Source: Acinetobacter sp. MB5
GTDB taxonomy: Bacteria; Pseudomonadota; Gammaproteobacteria; Pseudomonadales; Moraxellaceae
DNA: 64,000 nt
Reading direction: 5' to 3'
Assembly: GCF_003261585.1 (NCBI RefSeq)
Contig: NZ_POVU01000001.1
Coordinates: forward strand, 486,274-550,273
The stretch's first letter is position 1. Every line of letters starts with the position of its first letter. The notes under the pieces were generated by a model. That model ran no database searches. It was not told the origin of the DNA and worked only from the letters and a program-made list of their open reading frames with translations. Made by a program: the position numbers and the translations under genes. Positions 37,001 to 45,401 of this stretch are shown here, one piece after another.

Positions 37001-37797
37001 ACAATCAGAGCTGGAAACTGCTTAACAACATGTGGCTTTAACTCTAAATAATTAAATAAATTCAGTTGACCATTAGCTGAGAGTTTCTGATACAGCATTG
37101 CAAAAACATCAGCATGTTGCTGAATATATTCCTCTAAATCAGGCAAGCGATAAAATAAGTCCAAGTTACGCCAGTAATACTCAGACATATCGTCACGGTC
37201 AAATAGCACATTAAAAACCAGTGTGCCATCCAACTGTTCTTGCGCTAAGAGTTCATGCAGCATTTGCACAGACCAGTTTTTGCGAAACTGCATATTTTTA
37301 CTAATCGCACGATCGCCCAAACTGCTATGCAATCCATCAATCATCAAATAGATCAACCAGCTCGGAACTTCAGCATTTAAACGCGTAATATTTTGTTCAC
37401 GAGTTGCTGCGGCTAAGAATTTACCAAAGCGTACTGTTTGCTCAAGGCCTAAACCCATTCCAATCTGGTTATATAAATTCACTCGAGCATTTTTAGATTG
37501 ATTGATTAACTTCTTTTGGTTTTGTACAAGAAACTGTGAACTTGGTGAAACGTGCCACCAATTTAGCGTTGCAGGTTTGTCCAATAAAATTGCAACATCA
37601 TCATTTTGACGGGACTGTAATGTCATTAAAATTTCAGGATGTTGTCCTGACCAAATATAATCAAAAATTTGCGTGGGATATTGTGAATCTAGTGCTTGCA
37701 GTGGCGTGATCACTTTATAAAGCAACTCTGCTGCGACTTTTTGTTGTTTCTTATCTTCTGCCTCAAAACCAAACTTACGAAGTAATTGCTCTAACAT
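34030..37797 (-). CDS. yehI: DUF4132 protein (YehI-like), first gene of the MoxR/VWA operon
   Basis: Very large protein of 1255 residues. Most of it is helical; residues ~605-680 read like HEAT repeats (RIVAAEWLVRLNDVAAIAALQAAL), and the last ~270 residues are the DUF4132 domain (RHWTVNDWQQYLAEHPVMRLLIQRLVW). E. coli YehI has an N-terminal WGR domain as I recall; none is evident here. I chose ATG 37797, with AGG 9 nt upstream; a start 63 nt earlier is less likely. It leads the operon DUF4132-MoxR-DUF5682-VWA-SWIM. Function unknown; a scaffold or substrate-recognition role is inference. Confidence 0.8.
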   Translation of the reverse strand: MLEQLLRKFGFEAEDKKQQKVAAELLYKVITPLQALDSQYPTQIFDYIWSGQHPEILMTLQSRQNDDVAILLDKPATLNWWHVSPSSQFLVQNQKKLINQSKNARVNLYNQIGMGLGLEQTVRFGKFLAAATREQNITRLNAEVPSWLIYLMIDGLHSSLGDRAISKNMQFRKNWSVQMLHELLAQEQLDGTLVFNVLFDRDDMSEYYWRNLDLFYRLPDLEEYIQQHADVFAMLYQKLSANGQLNLFNYLELKPHVVKQFPALIVSCAVSSSKKVRSAAQSMLSSLEKKDVQQYLAERLANAAPKERGYAADLLARLGTVSQAILEQALSQEKSKTVVQVIEQALARLSSLGRAEQQDQYDIPSYELIQFVRLPEQAKDILLQNYRDVLAKSKQDAEAEIEQNKQQDWKSKWRQGHYQRLQEIGEQKILSYFEVLNGDLSAKKTPLDQEVIFYKQRLNQLSEYNLIHFLMVIGHRYIRNQRLNLNTYVLNDYLKAEDYAKLDLRQLRDAIQLAGIYKANESVAYFLLQSNYDDALERLSPEHVWPFFAEQPDFLAEALGLLPSQLHGYYESYDVAAALQILSYFPQLPTQFIPRLLELALGESKSYRLQAQQLLQRLPDIRLRAEEGLASSKQEIRIVAAEWLVRLNDVAAIAALQAALKKEKREVVIAALLTALEKLGEDISAHLSPEHLLKDAEKGLKAKLPTSLKWLLDQSFPALTWQDGTAVSETILRWWVVLAHKLKDPVGNALFQRYLSLLSLDSQQQLGEFLFAGFAHQDVRSPTQEEALAEAQQQAPARLKNYQDSFKRYGQKYPEYYGRYEHITLEQVIEEIKREVLSRYLGSAISDKGILALSSGIQGHKAVRLLQQYMKDHYQRRAQIEAMLAAISNSNDPLIIQFLLSIARRYRTASVQEKARQYIEVIAERNGWSNDELADRTIPTAGFDEQGVLSLSFGEREFTAVLDDQLKMILKNEEGKVIKALPAPRQTDDADLVKETKKQFSSSKKELKQIIDLQTARLYEAMCANRHWTVNDWQQYLAEHPVMRLLIQRLVWQEMAQGEVLNTFRPTEDGSLINADDDEVELSQDSEIRLAHAALMDADEIAAWQQHYKDYKVKGLFKQLDHVLPELELENKDQVDDHLGWMTDTFTLRGTVTKLGYQRGQAEDGGVFEYYYKTFNSLGISAFIYFSGSYFPEENMPAVLYRLSFSKVKGRSWNSSDMQLKDVPPILFAECYADYLAVAAACRGFDPEWQKKTPW

Positions 37798-37929
37798 TAT
37801 CTGACCTTTTATCTTCTCTTTTAATAGATATTCATTCTCATCTGTAAAAAGTATAATCAAATTTTATAAAATTTATTGTACGTTTTATGCTGTTTGCGAC
37901 ATTATCTGTCGCATAGCTTTAATATCTTA

Positions 37930-38634
37930 TTAATGAACCTCTACATCAAAAAGTGAGCCAATCCAGAAGCTAAAGAGCATCGCCAAGATACCCCAAACCA
38001 TCACACGTAAAGCCCCTTTCAAAACATGACTCCCACCTACATAACTTGCAACAGCACCTAAAATTCCCAAAGATAGAACCCCAACAGTACCTACCCCGAT
38101 CTGAATCCAGTGTGCTGGGAAAAGTAAAATTGCAACCAACGGACACAATGCACCAACAGAGAACGAAAAGGCTGAGGAAAAGGCTGCCTGTAGTGGCTGT
38201 GCCAATGTCTGCTCAACAATTCCAATTTCATCACGGGCATGCGCTTGCAAAGCATCATGTGCCGTTAACTGTTTGGCGACCTCTGCGGCAAGTGCTGACT
38301 CCAATCCCCGCTGCATATAAATTTTAGTCAACTCTTTGAGTTCTTGTTCAGGATGCCGATCCAACTCTAAAGCTTCCATTTTCAAGTCAGCATTTTCGAT
38401 ATCTTGCTGAGATTTCACCGAAATATATTCACCTGCCGCCATCGAAACAGCGCCAGAAATTAACCCCGCAACACAACTCACCAAAACTGTCTGAGTCGTC
38501 GCACCACTGGCGGCAACCCCAATCACCAGACTCGTCACAGAAATAATGCCATCATTCGCCCCCAACACTGCGGCACGTAACCAGCCTGAGCGTTCGGTAT
38601 AATGTTTTTCATGGTGATAAGAATGTCTTGTCAT
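37930..38634 (-). CDS. VIT1/CCC1-family metal transporter
   Basis: Membrane protein of 234 residues. The diagnostic VIT/CCC1 motif AAVLGANDGIISVTSLVIGVAASG starts about residue 18 in two parts, and AAGEYISVKSQQD (about 70-83) follows in the second helix; two to three more helices fill the C terminus (GALCPLVAILL, GGSHVLKGALR). Family members export iron or manganese from the cytoplasm or into vacuoles. AAGAG lies 8 nt before ATG 38634; a longer start at 38718 would add an unlikely N terminus. It stands apart from the neighbouring operon by about 130 nt. Confidence 0.85.
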   Translation of the reverse strand: MTRHSYHHEKHYTERSGWLRAAVLGANDGIISVTSLVIGVAASGATTQTVLVSCVAGLISGAVSMAAGEYISVKSQQDIENADLKMEALELDRHPEQELKELTKIYMQRGLESALAAEVAKQLTAHDALQAHARDEIGIVEQTLAQPLQAAFSSAFSFSVGALCPLVAILLFPAHWIQIGVGTVGVLSLGILGAVASYVGGSHVLKGALRVMVWGILAMLFSFWIGSLFDVEVH

Positions 38635-38821
38635 TATTTTTACTCTTGGTCTTATGAGGTGTTTGTTACTGTATATAGCATGAAATTGCTCATAACTTCG
38701 ACACTTCTGTAGTATCAAACATTATCGGTTTCGCAATTACGACAAGTCCTGACGTTATCCCCTAGAGTCCCAGAAGCTTTTTTGGCATGATGTGTTTTTA
38801 AAAGGAATAAAAACTGAATTC

Positions 38822-40165
38822 ATGAGACAAATGCGTTGGTTAGAATTGCTATCCCCAATTCGTTTAGGCACAAAAAAAAGTGACAAAGAACAACTCGGCC
38901 GTAGTCCATTTCATAAAGATTATGATCGCATTATATTTTCACAAAGCTTTCGACAACTAAACCGAAAAACCCAAGTTCACCCCCTAACCCAGCATGATGG
39001 CGTTCATACACGACTCACCCATTCTCTTGAAGTGTCTTGTATAGGACGCTCTCTTGGCATGATGGCTGCCGAGAAAATTAAATATGATTTACCCGTGTGG
39101 GTGACGCCTGCCGATGTTGGCGCAATTATTCAAGCTGCCTGTCTCGCGCATGACATTGGCAACCCGCCTTTTGGACATGCAGGTGAATATGCCATTCGTG
39201 AGTGGTTTGATGACGCTTCCCACAATGATTTTCTTAAAGAACTTACACCAGAAGAAGAAGCCGATGTTCGCCAGTTTGAAGGCAATGCCCAAGGGTTACG
39301 GCTTTTAACCCGAATTGATTATCATCCGAATGATGGCGGTATGCGCTTAACTTGCGGTACTTTAGGTGCCTATTTAAAGTATCCATGGCTCTCTAAAACC
39401 ATTGAATCTCAAGGTGACCGCCCTTCACATCACCGTGCAAAGTTTGGTTGCTACCAGACCGAAAAAGAGATTTTAAAAGAAATTGCCGAACAACTTGGAC
39501 TGATTCAACTCGGTGAATATCACTACTGTCGCCATCCACTGACTTATTTACTCGAAGCAGCAGATGACATGTGTTATGCACTTATTGACCTTGAAGATGG
39601 CATCAGCCTGAACATTCTCAACTACCAAGAAGTCGAACCGATCTTTTTAAACCTGATTGCTGATTATGGCGTTCCAACGGAACTTTCAAATCCGTGGAGT
39701 ACATGGCAGCAAAAAATTGCAGCCTTACGCGGACGTGTCATGAAACGTCTTGTCGATGAAGTCACGACAGCTTTTGCCAAGCATCAATACCAAATTATGA
39801 CAGGTCAGCTTGAAGGAACACTTTTACAATACTGTCCACCCGACATTTCAACGGGTATTGAACAAGCAAAAAATCTGGCACGCGATAAAATCTTTGGTAA
39901 CAGACAAAAGTTAGATTTAGAAATTGTTGCACACATGAGTTTACAATCTATTCTCGATGCGTTCATTCCACTCACTGTTCCAAACAAGCAATTGAGTTTT
40001 AAAGATCAGCGCATGATGTCAATTTTGCAGCAATCTGGCGCAAATTTCGGGGAAAATCACTACCAAAACATCATGCAGGTACTCGATATCATCAGTAAGT
40101 TTTCAGACCATGAAGCTTACGATCTTGCGCAAGTTCTGCAAGGTCGCCCAACCTCTTTTATTTAA
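38822..40165 (+). CDS. dgt: Deoxyguanosinetriphosphate triphosphohydrolase (dGTPase)
   Basis: HD-domain enzyme that splits dGTP or other dNTPs to nucleoside and triphosphate. It has 447 residues, like the Pseudomonas form and shorter than E. coli Dgt. The metal ligands are visible: HTRLTHSLEVS, the HD pair in CLAHDIGNPPFGHAGE and the later Asp in EAADDMCYALIDLEDG. The N terminus reads MRWLELLSPIRLG after a short lead; ATG 38822 is taken, with ATG 38831 and GTG 38792 as alternatives. ruvA begins 17 nt after the stop. Confidence 0.9.
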   Translation: MRQMRWLELLSPIRLGTKKSDKEQLGRSPFHKDYDRIIFSQSFRQLNRKTQVHPLTQHDGVHTRLTHSLEVSCIGRSLGMMAAEKIKYDLPVWVTPADVGAIIQAACLAHDIGNPPFGHAGEYAIREWFDDASHNDFLKELTPEEEADVRQFEGNAQGLRLLTRIDYHPNDGGMRLTCGTLGAYLKYPWLSKTIESQGDRPSHHRAKFGCYQTEKEILKEIAEQLGLIQLGEYHYCRHPLTYLLEAADDMCYALIDLEDGISLNILNYQEVEPIFLNLIADYGVPTELSNPWSTWQQKIAALRGRVMKRLVDEVTTAFAKHQYQIMTGQLEGTLLQYCPPDISTGIEQAKNLARDKIFGNRQKLDLEIVAHMSLQSILDAFIPLTVPNKQLSFKDQRMMSILQQSGANFGENHYQNIMQVLDIISKFSDHEAYDLAQVLQGRPTSFI

Positions 40166-40182
40166 TTTCAGGAAACCTTTAC

Positions 40183-40785
40183 ATGATTGGCTGCTTAATC
40201 GGCGAAATTATCTCCATCGAAACGGCACCATGCGTCTTATTGAACGTCAATGGTGTTGGTTATGAAATTGATACGCCACTTTCAACTTTTTGCCAATTAC
40301 AAAAGGGCCAAAAAGTGACACTATGGACACACTTGGTTGTGCGTGAAGATGCGCAACAATTGTACGGTTTTTTAGATGCACAAGAAAAAAGCATTTTTAG
40401 AACATTACTCAAAGTCAATGGTGTAGGCCCAAAAATGGCACTGGGGATTTTATCCACACTCAGTGTCGAACTACTCATTCAAACGATTGAACATGATGAT
40501 GTAAATACCTTGGTCAAAGTACCGGGGGTTGGCAAAAAAACTGCTGAACGTTTATTAATTGAATTAAGAGATCGAATTAAGGGGCTATCTGGTCATCCAG
40601 CACCAAACAATCCAAATAGCACATTAAAACTTTCTGGCAATTCTGCAATTGCAGAAGCGGAAGCAGCATTACAGTCATTGGGCTATAAACCTGCTGAAGC
40701 ACAAAAAGCAATTGCTTTAGTCAAAGATCAATACACCGATGTCGCAGACCTGATTCGTGCGGCGCTTAAATCTATGATGAAATGA
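40183..40785 (+). CDS. ruvA: RuvA, Holliday junction branch-migration subunit
   Basis: Binds four-way junctions as a tetramer and loads RuvB. It has 200 residues (E. coli 203). Domain I begins MIGCLIGEI, two helix-hairpin-helix motifs follow in domain II ([16 protein letters not shown] and [18 protein letters not shown]), and domain III ([20 protein letters not shown]) contacts RuvB. GGAAA precedes the ATG. The stop overlaps an ATG of ruvB. No ruvC is present here. Confidence 0.97.
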   Translation: MIGCLIGEIISIETAPCVLLNVNGVGYEIDTPLSTFCQLQKGQKVTLWTHLVVREDAQQLYGFLDAQEKSIFRTLLKVNGVGPKMALGILSTLSVELLIQTIEHDDVNTLVKVPGVGKKTAERLLIELRDRIKGLSGHPAPNNPNSTLKLSGNSAIAEAEAALQSLGYKPAEAQKAIALVKDQYTDVADLIRAALKSMMK

Positions 40786-40793
40786 TAAGCACC

Positions 40794-41792
40794 ATGCAAG
40801 ATCGATTAATTAGTAGTGTAGAAAAAACTGAAGATCATATAGATCGTGCCATTCGCCCAACCACGCTATCAGACTATGTTGGGCAACCTGTTGTGCGCGA
40901 GCAAATGGAAATCTTCATTGGAGCTGCCCGTGGTCGTGGTGAGGCGCTTGATCATACTTTGATTTTTGGCCCACCAGGTTTGGGCAAAACCACACTTGCC
41001 AATATTATTGCCCGTGAAATGGGTGGCAATCTCAAATCAACGTCTGGCCCTGTACTTGAACGCGCTGGTGATTTAGCCGCATTGCTCACCAACCTCGAAG
41101 AAGGCGATGTGCTGTTTATTGATGAAATCCATCGACTTTCTCCAGTGATTGAAGAAATCCTCTACCCTGCGATGGAAGATTATCAACTCGATATCATGAT
41201 TGGTGAAGGCCCTGCTGCCCGCTCAATTAAACTGGATTTACCCCCATTTACTTTAGTTGCTGCCACCACTCGTGCAGGTTTGCTCACATCGCCATTACGT
41301 GACCGCTTCGGCATTGTACAACGCCTTGAGTTTTACTCTGTTGAGGATCTAACCTCGATTGTCAGTCGTTCGGCGCTGTTAATGGATGTCCCGATGACCA
41401 GTGAAGGGGCATCTGAAATTGCACGCCGCTCACGAGGTACACCGCGTATTGCCAACCGCTTGTTACGCCGCGTTCGTGATTATGCCCAAGTGAAAGGTAC
41501 TGGTGAAGTGACTCAAGACATGGCTCAACGTGCACTCGATATGCTCAATGTCGACAAAGCTGGCTTAGACACTTTAGACCGACGTTATTTAAGCATGTTA
41601 CTTGAACGCTTTGATGGTGGCCCTGCAGGGATTGAAGCCCTTGCAGCAGCCATGGCAGAAGACAGCGGCACACTTGAAGATGTCATCGAACCCTATTTAA
41701 TTCAACAAGGTTTTGTCATGCGTACCGCGCGTGGCCGAATTGCGACTAATCAATCCTACTTACAATTTGGATTGGTTCCTCCTGAAACCTAA
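40794..41792 (+). CDS. ruvB: RuvB, Holliday junction branch-migration ATPase
   Basis: AAA+ motor of 332 residues that drives branch migration. Walker A is [10 protein letters not shown], Walker B is [10 protein letters not shown], the sensor region is [19 protein letters not shown], and the C-terminal winged-helix part includes [23 protein letters not shown] 40794 (MQDRLIS) matches the family start as I know it; an upstream ATG at 40782 overlaps the ruvA stop as ATGA and would add MIST. Confidence 0.97.
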   Translation: MQDRLISSVEKTEDHIDRAIRPTTLSDYVGQPVVREQMEIFIGAARGRGEALDHTLIFGPPGLGKTTLANIIAREMGGNLKSTSGPVLERAGDLAALLTNLEEGDVLFIDEIHRLSPVIEEILYPAMEDYQLDIMIGEGPAARSIKLDLPPFTLVAATTRAGLLTSPLRDRFGIVQRLEFYSVEDLTSIVSRSALLMDVPMTSEGASEIARRSRGTPRIANRLLRRVRDYAQVKGTGEVTQDMAQRALDMLNVDKAGLDTLDRRYLSMLLERFDGGPAGIEALAAAMAEDSGTLEDVIEPYLIQQGFVMRTARGRIATNQSYLQFGLVPPET

Positions 41793-41807
41793 TTATGGAA
41801 AACATTT

Positions 41808-42221
41808 ATGACTAATCGTTTTGAGTTCAAAATACGTGTTTACATTGAAGACACTGATGCGGGTGGCATTGTTTATCATGCTAACCACATTCGTTTTATG
41901 GAACGCACCCGTACTGAGTGGCTACGTGCTTCTGGTATCGATCATTATTGGCACCAAACCGATTACAACTTTGTTGTCCATAAAATTGATATCAAATACC
42001 ATCGCCCAATTCTGATGGATAACCTAATCACTGTAACTGCACGTGTTATTTCTTGTAAAACTGCGTCATTTGTATTGCAACAGGAAATTTATCGTGATGA
42101 AATCTTGCTGGCTTCTGGTGAAGTTGAGCTTGCGTGCTTAAGTAAAGATATGCGTCCACGCCGACTTCCCGATTATCTCCGTCAGTTGATTCAAGCTCAA
42201 TTGGATCAAGAAAAAGTATAA
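41808..42221 (+). CDS. ybgC: YbgC, acyl-CoA thioesterase of the tol-pal cluster
   Basis: Hot-dog-fold thioesterase of 137 residues. The active-site segment is YIEDTDAGGIVYHANHIRFMERTRTEWL, seen in pieces at about residues 12-40, with the catalytic Asp and the Tyr-His pair. It is the first gene of the tol-pal operon, as in E. coli, and lies 13 nt before tolQ. Confidence 0.94.
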   Translation: MTNRFEFKIRVYIEDTDAGGIVYHANHIRFMERTRTEWLRASGIDHYWHQTDYNFVVHKIDIKYHRPILMDNLITVTARVISCKTASFVLQQEIYRDEILLASGEVELACLSKDMRPRRLPDYLRQLIQAQLDQEKV

Positions 42222-42234
42222 GTGACCTGTTGTA

Positions 42235-42933
42235 ATGGCAAATCAAGTAACCGCTACCCTGCATATTTCCGATTTAATTTTGCAAGCAAGCCCTGTTGTT
42301 CAAGCTGTCATGCTGCTCCTGTTTTTGGCTTCGCTGTATAGTTGGTACTTGATTGCCAGATTATCTTTGGGCTTAAAAAAAGCACAGCAGCAAGATGAAC
42401 ATTTTCAAAAAATTTTCTGGTCTGGTGCTGAACTCAATACGCTATACAACAACGCTCAACTGAATTCAAAACGTAACGGCTTAGAAGATATTTTTTACCA
42501 AGGTTTTGGAGAGTTTCTAAAACTTAAAAAACGTCATGTTCCTTTAACTCAAAATATTGAAGGGACTGAACGTATTTTGCGTGTTGGTCTAAGTCGTGAT
42601 CAAAGTTATTTAGAGTCAGGCTTAAGTGCATTAGCCAGTATTGGTTCGGTTGCACCTTATATTGGTTTATTTGGCACTGTTTGGGGCATCATGAATGCCT
42701 TTATTGGACTTGCTGCTGTCGAACAAGTGACGCTTGCAACTGTTGCCCCTGGTATTGCCGAAGCACTGGTTGCAACTGCAATCGGTTTATTTGCTGCAAT
42801 TCCTGCGGTCTTGTCTTTCAACCATTTCACATCAAAAAGTGAAGCCGTTTACTCAGACCGAGCTTTATTTGCTGAAGAAATGGTGGCGTTATTGCACCGC
42901 CAAGCATCAACTCCTGCACAGGATGCTGAATGA
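42235..42933 (+). CDS. tolQ: TolQ, proton-channel subunit of the Tol-Pal system
   Basis: Inner membrane protein of 232 residues with three membrane segments (about 18-38, 133-155, 170-192). It has the ExbB/TolQ signature GLFGTVWGIMNAFIGL and ATAIGLFAAIPAV. With TolR it forms the proton-driven motor that energises TolA for outer membrane constriction at division. Its stop overlaps the tolR start. Confidence 0.96.
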   Translation: MANQVTATLHISDLILQASPVVQAVMLLLFLASLYSWYLIARLSLGLKKAQQQDEHFQKIFWSGAELNTLYNNAQLNSKRNGLEDIFYQGFGEFLKLKKRHVPLTQNIEGTERILRVGLSRDQSYLESGLSALASIGSVAPYIGLFGTVWGIMNAFIGLAAVEQVTLATVAPGIAEALVATAIGLFAAIPAVLSFNHFTSKSEAVYSDRALFAEEMVALLHRQASTPAQDAE

Positions 42934-43385
42934 TGGCCATTCAGCGTTCAGGACGCTTCGAGCGTATTAAAAAACCACTAAAAAGTGACATGAATGTTGT
43001 CCCTTACATTGATGTCATGCTCGTACTTTTGGTGATTTTCATGGTCACTGCACCCATGATCACCAGCAGCATCAAAGTAGACTTACCTCACGCCAATAGC
43101 ACTCCTTTTGAGTCTAAAGACGCACCTGCGATTGTGAGTTTAAATAAAGATGGTCAGTATTATTTAAACTATAAAGATTATCATAATGATCAGGCTCTTT
43201 CGCTCGATCAACTCAAAGATATTCTGAGCCAAGCTCAACAACAAGCCAGCCAAGATCACACTCAGCTGAATGTTTTGGTGAATGGTGAAAAGTCTCGCCC
43301 TTATGGCGATGTAGTAACACTCATGGCTAACTTGCAACAAGCAGGACTAGAACAAGTGGGTTTGCTCACTGAACCTGTGAAATAA
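42930..43385 (+). CDS. tolR: TolR, proton-channel subunit of the Tol-Pal system
   Basis: Protein of 151 residues with one N-terminal membrane helix holding the essential Asp in PYIDVMLVLLVIFMVT (about residues 26-41) and a periplasmic dimer domain. ATG 42930 overlaps the tolQ stop; ATG 42933 is equally possible. tolA follows after 3 nt. Confidence 0.95.
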   Translation: MMAIQRSGRFERIKKPLKSDMNVVPYIDVMLVLLVIFMVTAPMITSSIKVDLPHANSTPFESKDAPAIVSLNKDGQYYLNYKDYHNDQALSLDQLKDILSQAQQQASQDHTQLNVLVNGEKSRPYGDVVTLMANLQQAGLEQVGLLTEPVK

Positions 43386-43388
43386 CTT

Positions 43389-44801
43389 ATGAAACAGATC
43401 CAAAAACCTCCTTTCAAACAAAGAGCCATCGCAATTGGATTTACCATTGGCGTACATGCCATTGCGATTGTGGGATTATTGTATTTAGGTTTGAGTAAAC
43501 CACCTGAACCACCTAAAAAATTAAAAACATATTTGGTCGATCCTTCTACATTACCTCAAACTGACAATACAGAAACAGCAACAGCCCCCAAACAAGATTC
43601 GACCCAAGCTGCCGCACCAGCAGACAACCCAGCACCTGCTGAACAAAAAGTAGAAACTCCTCCAAATACAGCAGCTCAAGTACAACAACTTGCCGATGCA
43701 AATGCAAAACTAAAAGCTGCAAATGAAGCTCAACATTTAGCAGATATTGCCGCTAAACAAGCTAAAGAAAAAGCTGCTGAAGATGCTAAACACCAAGCCG
43801 CATTAGAAGCCAAAAAGCAGGCCGAGGCTGACGCCAAAGCCACTGCTGAAGCCAAGCGCCAAGCTGCATTAAATGCTCAAAAACAAGCGGCGGCTGAAGC
43901 AAAACATAAGGCAAATGCAGAAGCCAAAAAACTGGCTATATTACAAGCTAAGAAACAAGCAGAAGCTAATGCAAAAATCAAGGCTGCAGCTGATGCTAAA
44001 GCAGCTGCCGATGCCAAACGTAAAGCAGGTGTAGAAGCAAAAAAACAAGCTGATGCAAAAGCTGCGGCTGACGCTAAACATAAAGCTGATGCAGAAGCGA
44101 AAAAACAGGCAGAAGCAAAAGCGGCTGCGGATGCTAAACGTAAGGCTGATGCAAAAGCGGCTGCCAACAAAGCCAAAGCCGATGCTGAAGCCAAAAAACA
44201 GGCGGATGCTAAACGCAAAGCTGATGCAGATGCGAAAAAGCAAGCAGATGCAAAAGCGGCTGCCAATAAAGCTAAAGCTGCGGCTGAAGCGAAAAAACAG
44301 GCTGCTGCAAAAGCAGCTGCCGATGCTAAACGTAAAGCTGATGCAGAGGCAAAAAAACAGGCAGAAGCAAAAGCGGCTGCCAACAAAGCCAAAGCCGATG
44401 CAGAAGCAAAAAAACAGGCTGCTGCAAAAGCCGCGGCTGATGCAAAAGCCAAAGCAGAATCCGATGCCAAAGTGCAAGCAGCTAAAGATGCTGCCAATAA
44501 AAAGGCTGAAGCCAAACGGATTGCTTCAACTGCAACGCGCGACTTCACCAATAAAATTACTAAGGTTTGGGAAATTCCTGTAGGAAAAGCAGTAGGTACG
44601 AAAGCCTCAGCTACAGTAGGTTTAAGTCCTACTGGTCAAGTAACGGCTGTAATTGTTAATTCAAATGACCCTGATGTTAAAGCCAGTGTAAAAGCTGCTG
44701 TGTACAGCGCTGCACCTTACCAGATGCCAAGTGATCCTGATGCACGTCGAGAAGCTCAGCGATTTACTGCAACTTTTACAGTTACAGCAAAATCAAAATA
44801 A
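43389..44801 (+). CDS. tolA: TolA, trans-periplasmic linker of the Tol-Pal system
   Basis: Protein of 470 residues: an N-terminal membrane anchor (about 12-33), a Pro/Thr-rich segment, then a very long Ala/Lys-rich helical domain II (about 100-378) built of degenerate AKKQAEAKAAADAKRKA-type units, and a C-terminal domain III (379-470, with KVWEIPVG and SAAPYQMP) that touches Pal, TolB and BamA-side partners. Domain II is coded by visibly repetitive DNA (about 43730-44520), which could vary in length between strains. Confidence 0.95.
   Translation: MKQIQKPPFKQRAIAIGFTIGVHAIAIVGLLYLGLSKPPEPPKKLKTYLVDPSTLPQTDNTETATAPKQDSTQAAAPADNPAPAEQKVETPPNTAAQVQQLADANAKLKAANEAQHLADIAAKQAKEKAAEDAKHQAALEAKKQAEADAKATAEAKRQAALNAQKQAAAEAKHKANAEAKKLAILQAKKQAEANAKIKAAADAKAAADAKRKAGVEAKKQADAKAAADAKHKADAEAKKQAEAKAAADAKRKADAKAAANKAKADAEAKKQADAKRKADADAKKQADAKAAANKAKAAAEAKKQAAAKAAADAKRKADAEAKKQAEAKAAANKAKADAEAKKQAAAKAAADAKAKAESDAKVQAAKDAANKKAEAKRIASTATRDFTNKITKVWEIPVGKAVGTKASATVGLSPTGQVTAVIVNSNDPDVKASVKAAVYSAAPYQMPSDPDARREAQRFTATFTVTAKSK
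43730..44520 (+). repeat. Degenerate tandem repeats coding for TolA domain II
   Basis: Units such as gcagaagcgaaaaaacaggc and gctgatgctaaacgtaaagc recur with changes over nearly 800 bases. They code for Ala/Lys/Glu heptad-like helix. The repeat is a property of the protein and not a mobile element. Confidence 0.85.
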
Positions 44802-44808
44802 TCCCAAA

Positions 44809-44841
44809 TGAGGTATGATTTTCATCAAAAATCATACCTCA
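44809..44841 (+). terminator. Hairpin between tolA and the TolA-like gene
   Basis: A perfect 14-bp stem, tgaggtatgatttt / aaaatcatacctca, with loop catca. There is no T-run afterwards, so it may stabilise the 3' end or attenuate instead of fully ending transcription. Confidence 0.6.
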
Positions 44842-44851
44842 ACTTAAAATC

Positions 44852-45337
44852 ATGCTTAACTTAAAATCAACTTTTCGATATTTTTCAATCGCTTTAATTA
44901 CTTGTATAAATCTAGGCTCTAGTTATTCTGTATCCGCCCAACAGACAGCATCTATACCGAATCAGCTCAAACCAACCAAAATGAGAGCAACACCTGAAAC
45001 AAAAAAACAAGCAAATATTGATGCAGCATGTCGTCACACACTCAATCTTAAAAATACGCTCGAAACAGATGAGGAATTATCTCCCCCTCAGCTCGCTCAA
45101 CTGTATAAATGTAAAATTCGTGCGGCTTGGGATGTTCCAGACAATACTGCAGAACAAACCGCAAAAGTAAAAATCCAACTTGATTCAAGCGGCAACGTAT
45201 TGAGCACAGAAATTCAAAGCAACTCAAAAGAAATGCAAGACGGTATTCGTCAAGCAATTTTACAATCTGCTCCCTACCCATACTCAAAATCGAACAAATA
45301 CCCGAACATTATTTATATAACTTTTACAGCAAAGTAA
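44852..45337 (+). CDS. Exported TolA/TonB C-terminal-domain-like protein
   Basis: Protein of 161 residues with a signal peptide (cleavage after about SVSA, residue 29) and a C-terminal domain that resembles TolA domain III: KIRAAWDVPDNTAEQTAKVKI and IRQAILQSAPYPYSK align with KVWEIPVG... and VKAAVYSAAPYQMP of the adjacent TolA. Two cysteines (AACRHT, LYKCKI) could pair. It lacks the membrane anchor and the long helix, so it cannot be driven by TolQR. It lies in the tol operon between tolA and tolB; it is probably a partial tolA duplication turned into a soluble periplasmic protein. Confidence 0.75.
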   Translation: MLNLKSTFRYFSIALITCINLGSSYSVSAQQTASIPNQLKPTKMRATPETKKQANIDAACRHTLNLKNTLETDEELSPPQLAQLYKCKIRAAWDVPDNTAEQTAKVKIQLDSSGNVLSTEIQSNSKEMQDGIRQAILQSAPYPYSKSNKYPNIIYITFTAK

Positions 45338-45401
45338 TAGTTTATTTGGCACGCATAGTTTAGATTGTGTAAAACCTTGTCATCCTAAGACCTGCATAAC
45401 A

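Noticed and set aside
43730..44520. Regular short repeats that might suggest a CRISPR array.
   Set aside because: The units are degenerate, have no constant-length spacers and keep the tolA reading frame. They code for a helical domain.
43877..44551. Long Ala-rich open frames on the minus strand opposite tolA, including 43941-44477.
   Set aside because: They arise because the Ala/Lys repeat codons of tolA read as Ala, Phe, Cys and Ser codons on the other strand. There is no ribosome-binding site and the composition is not protein-like.
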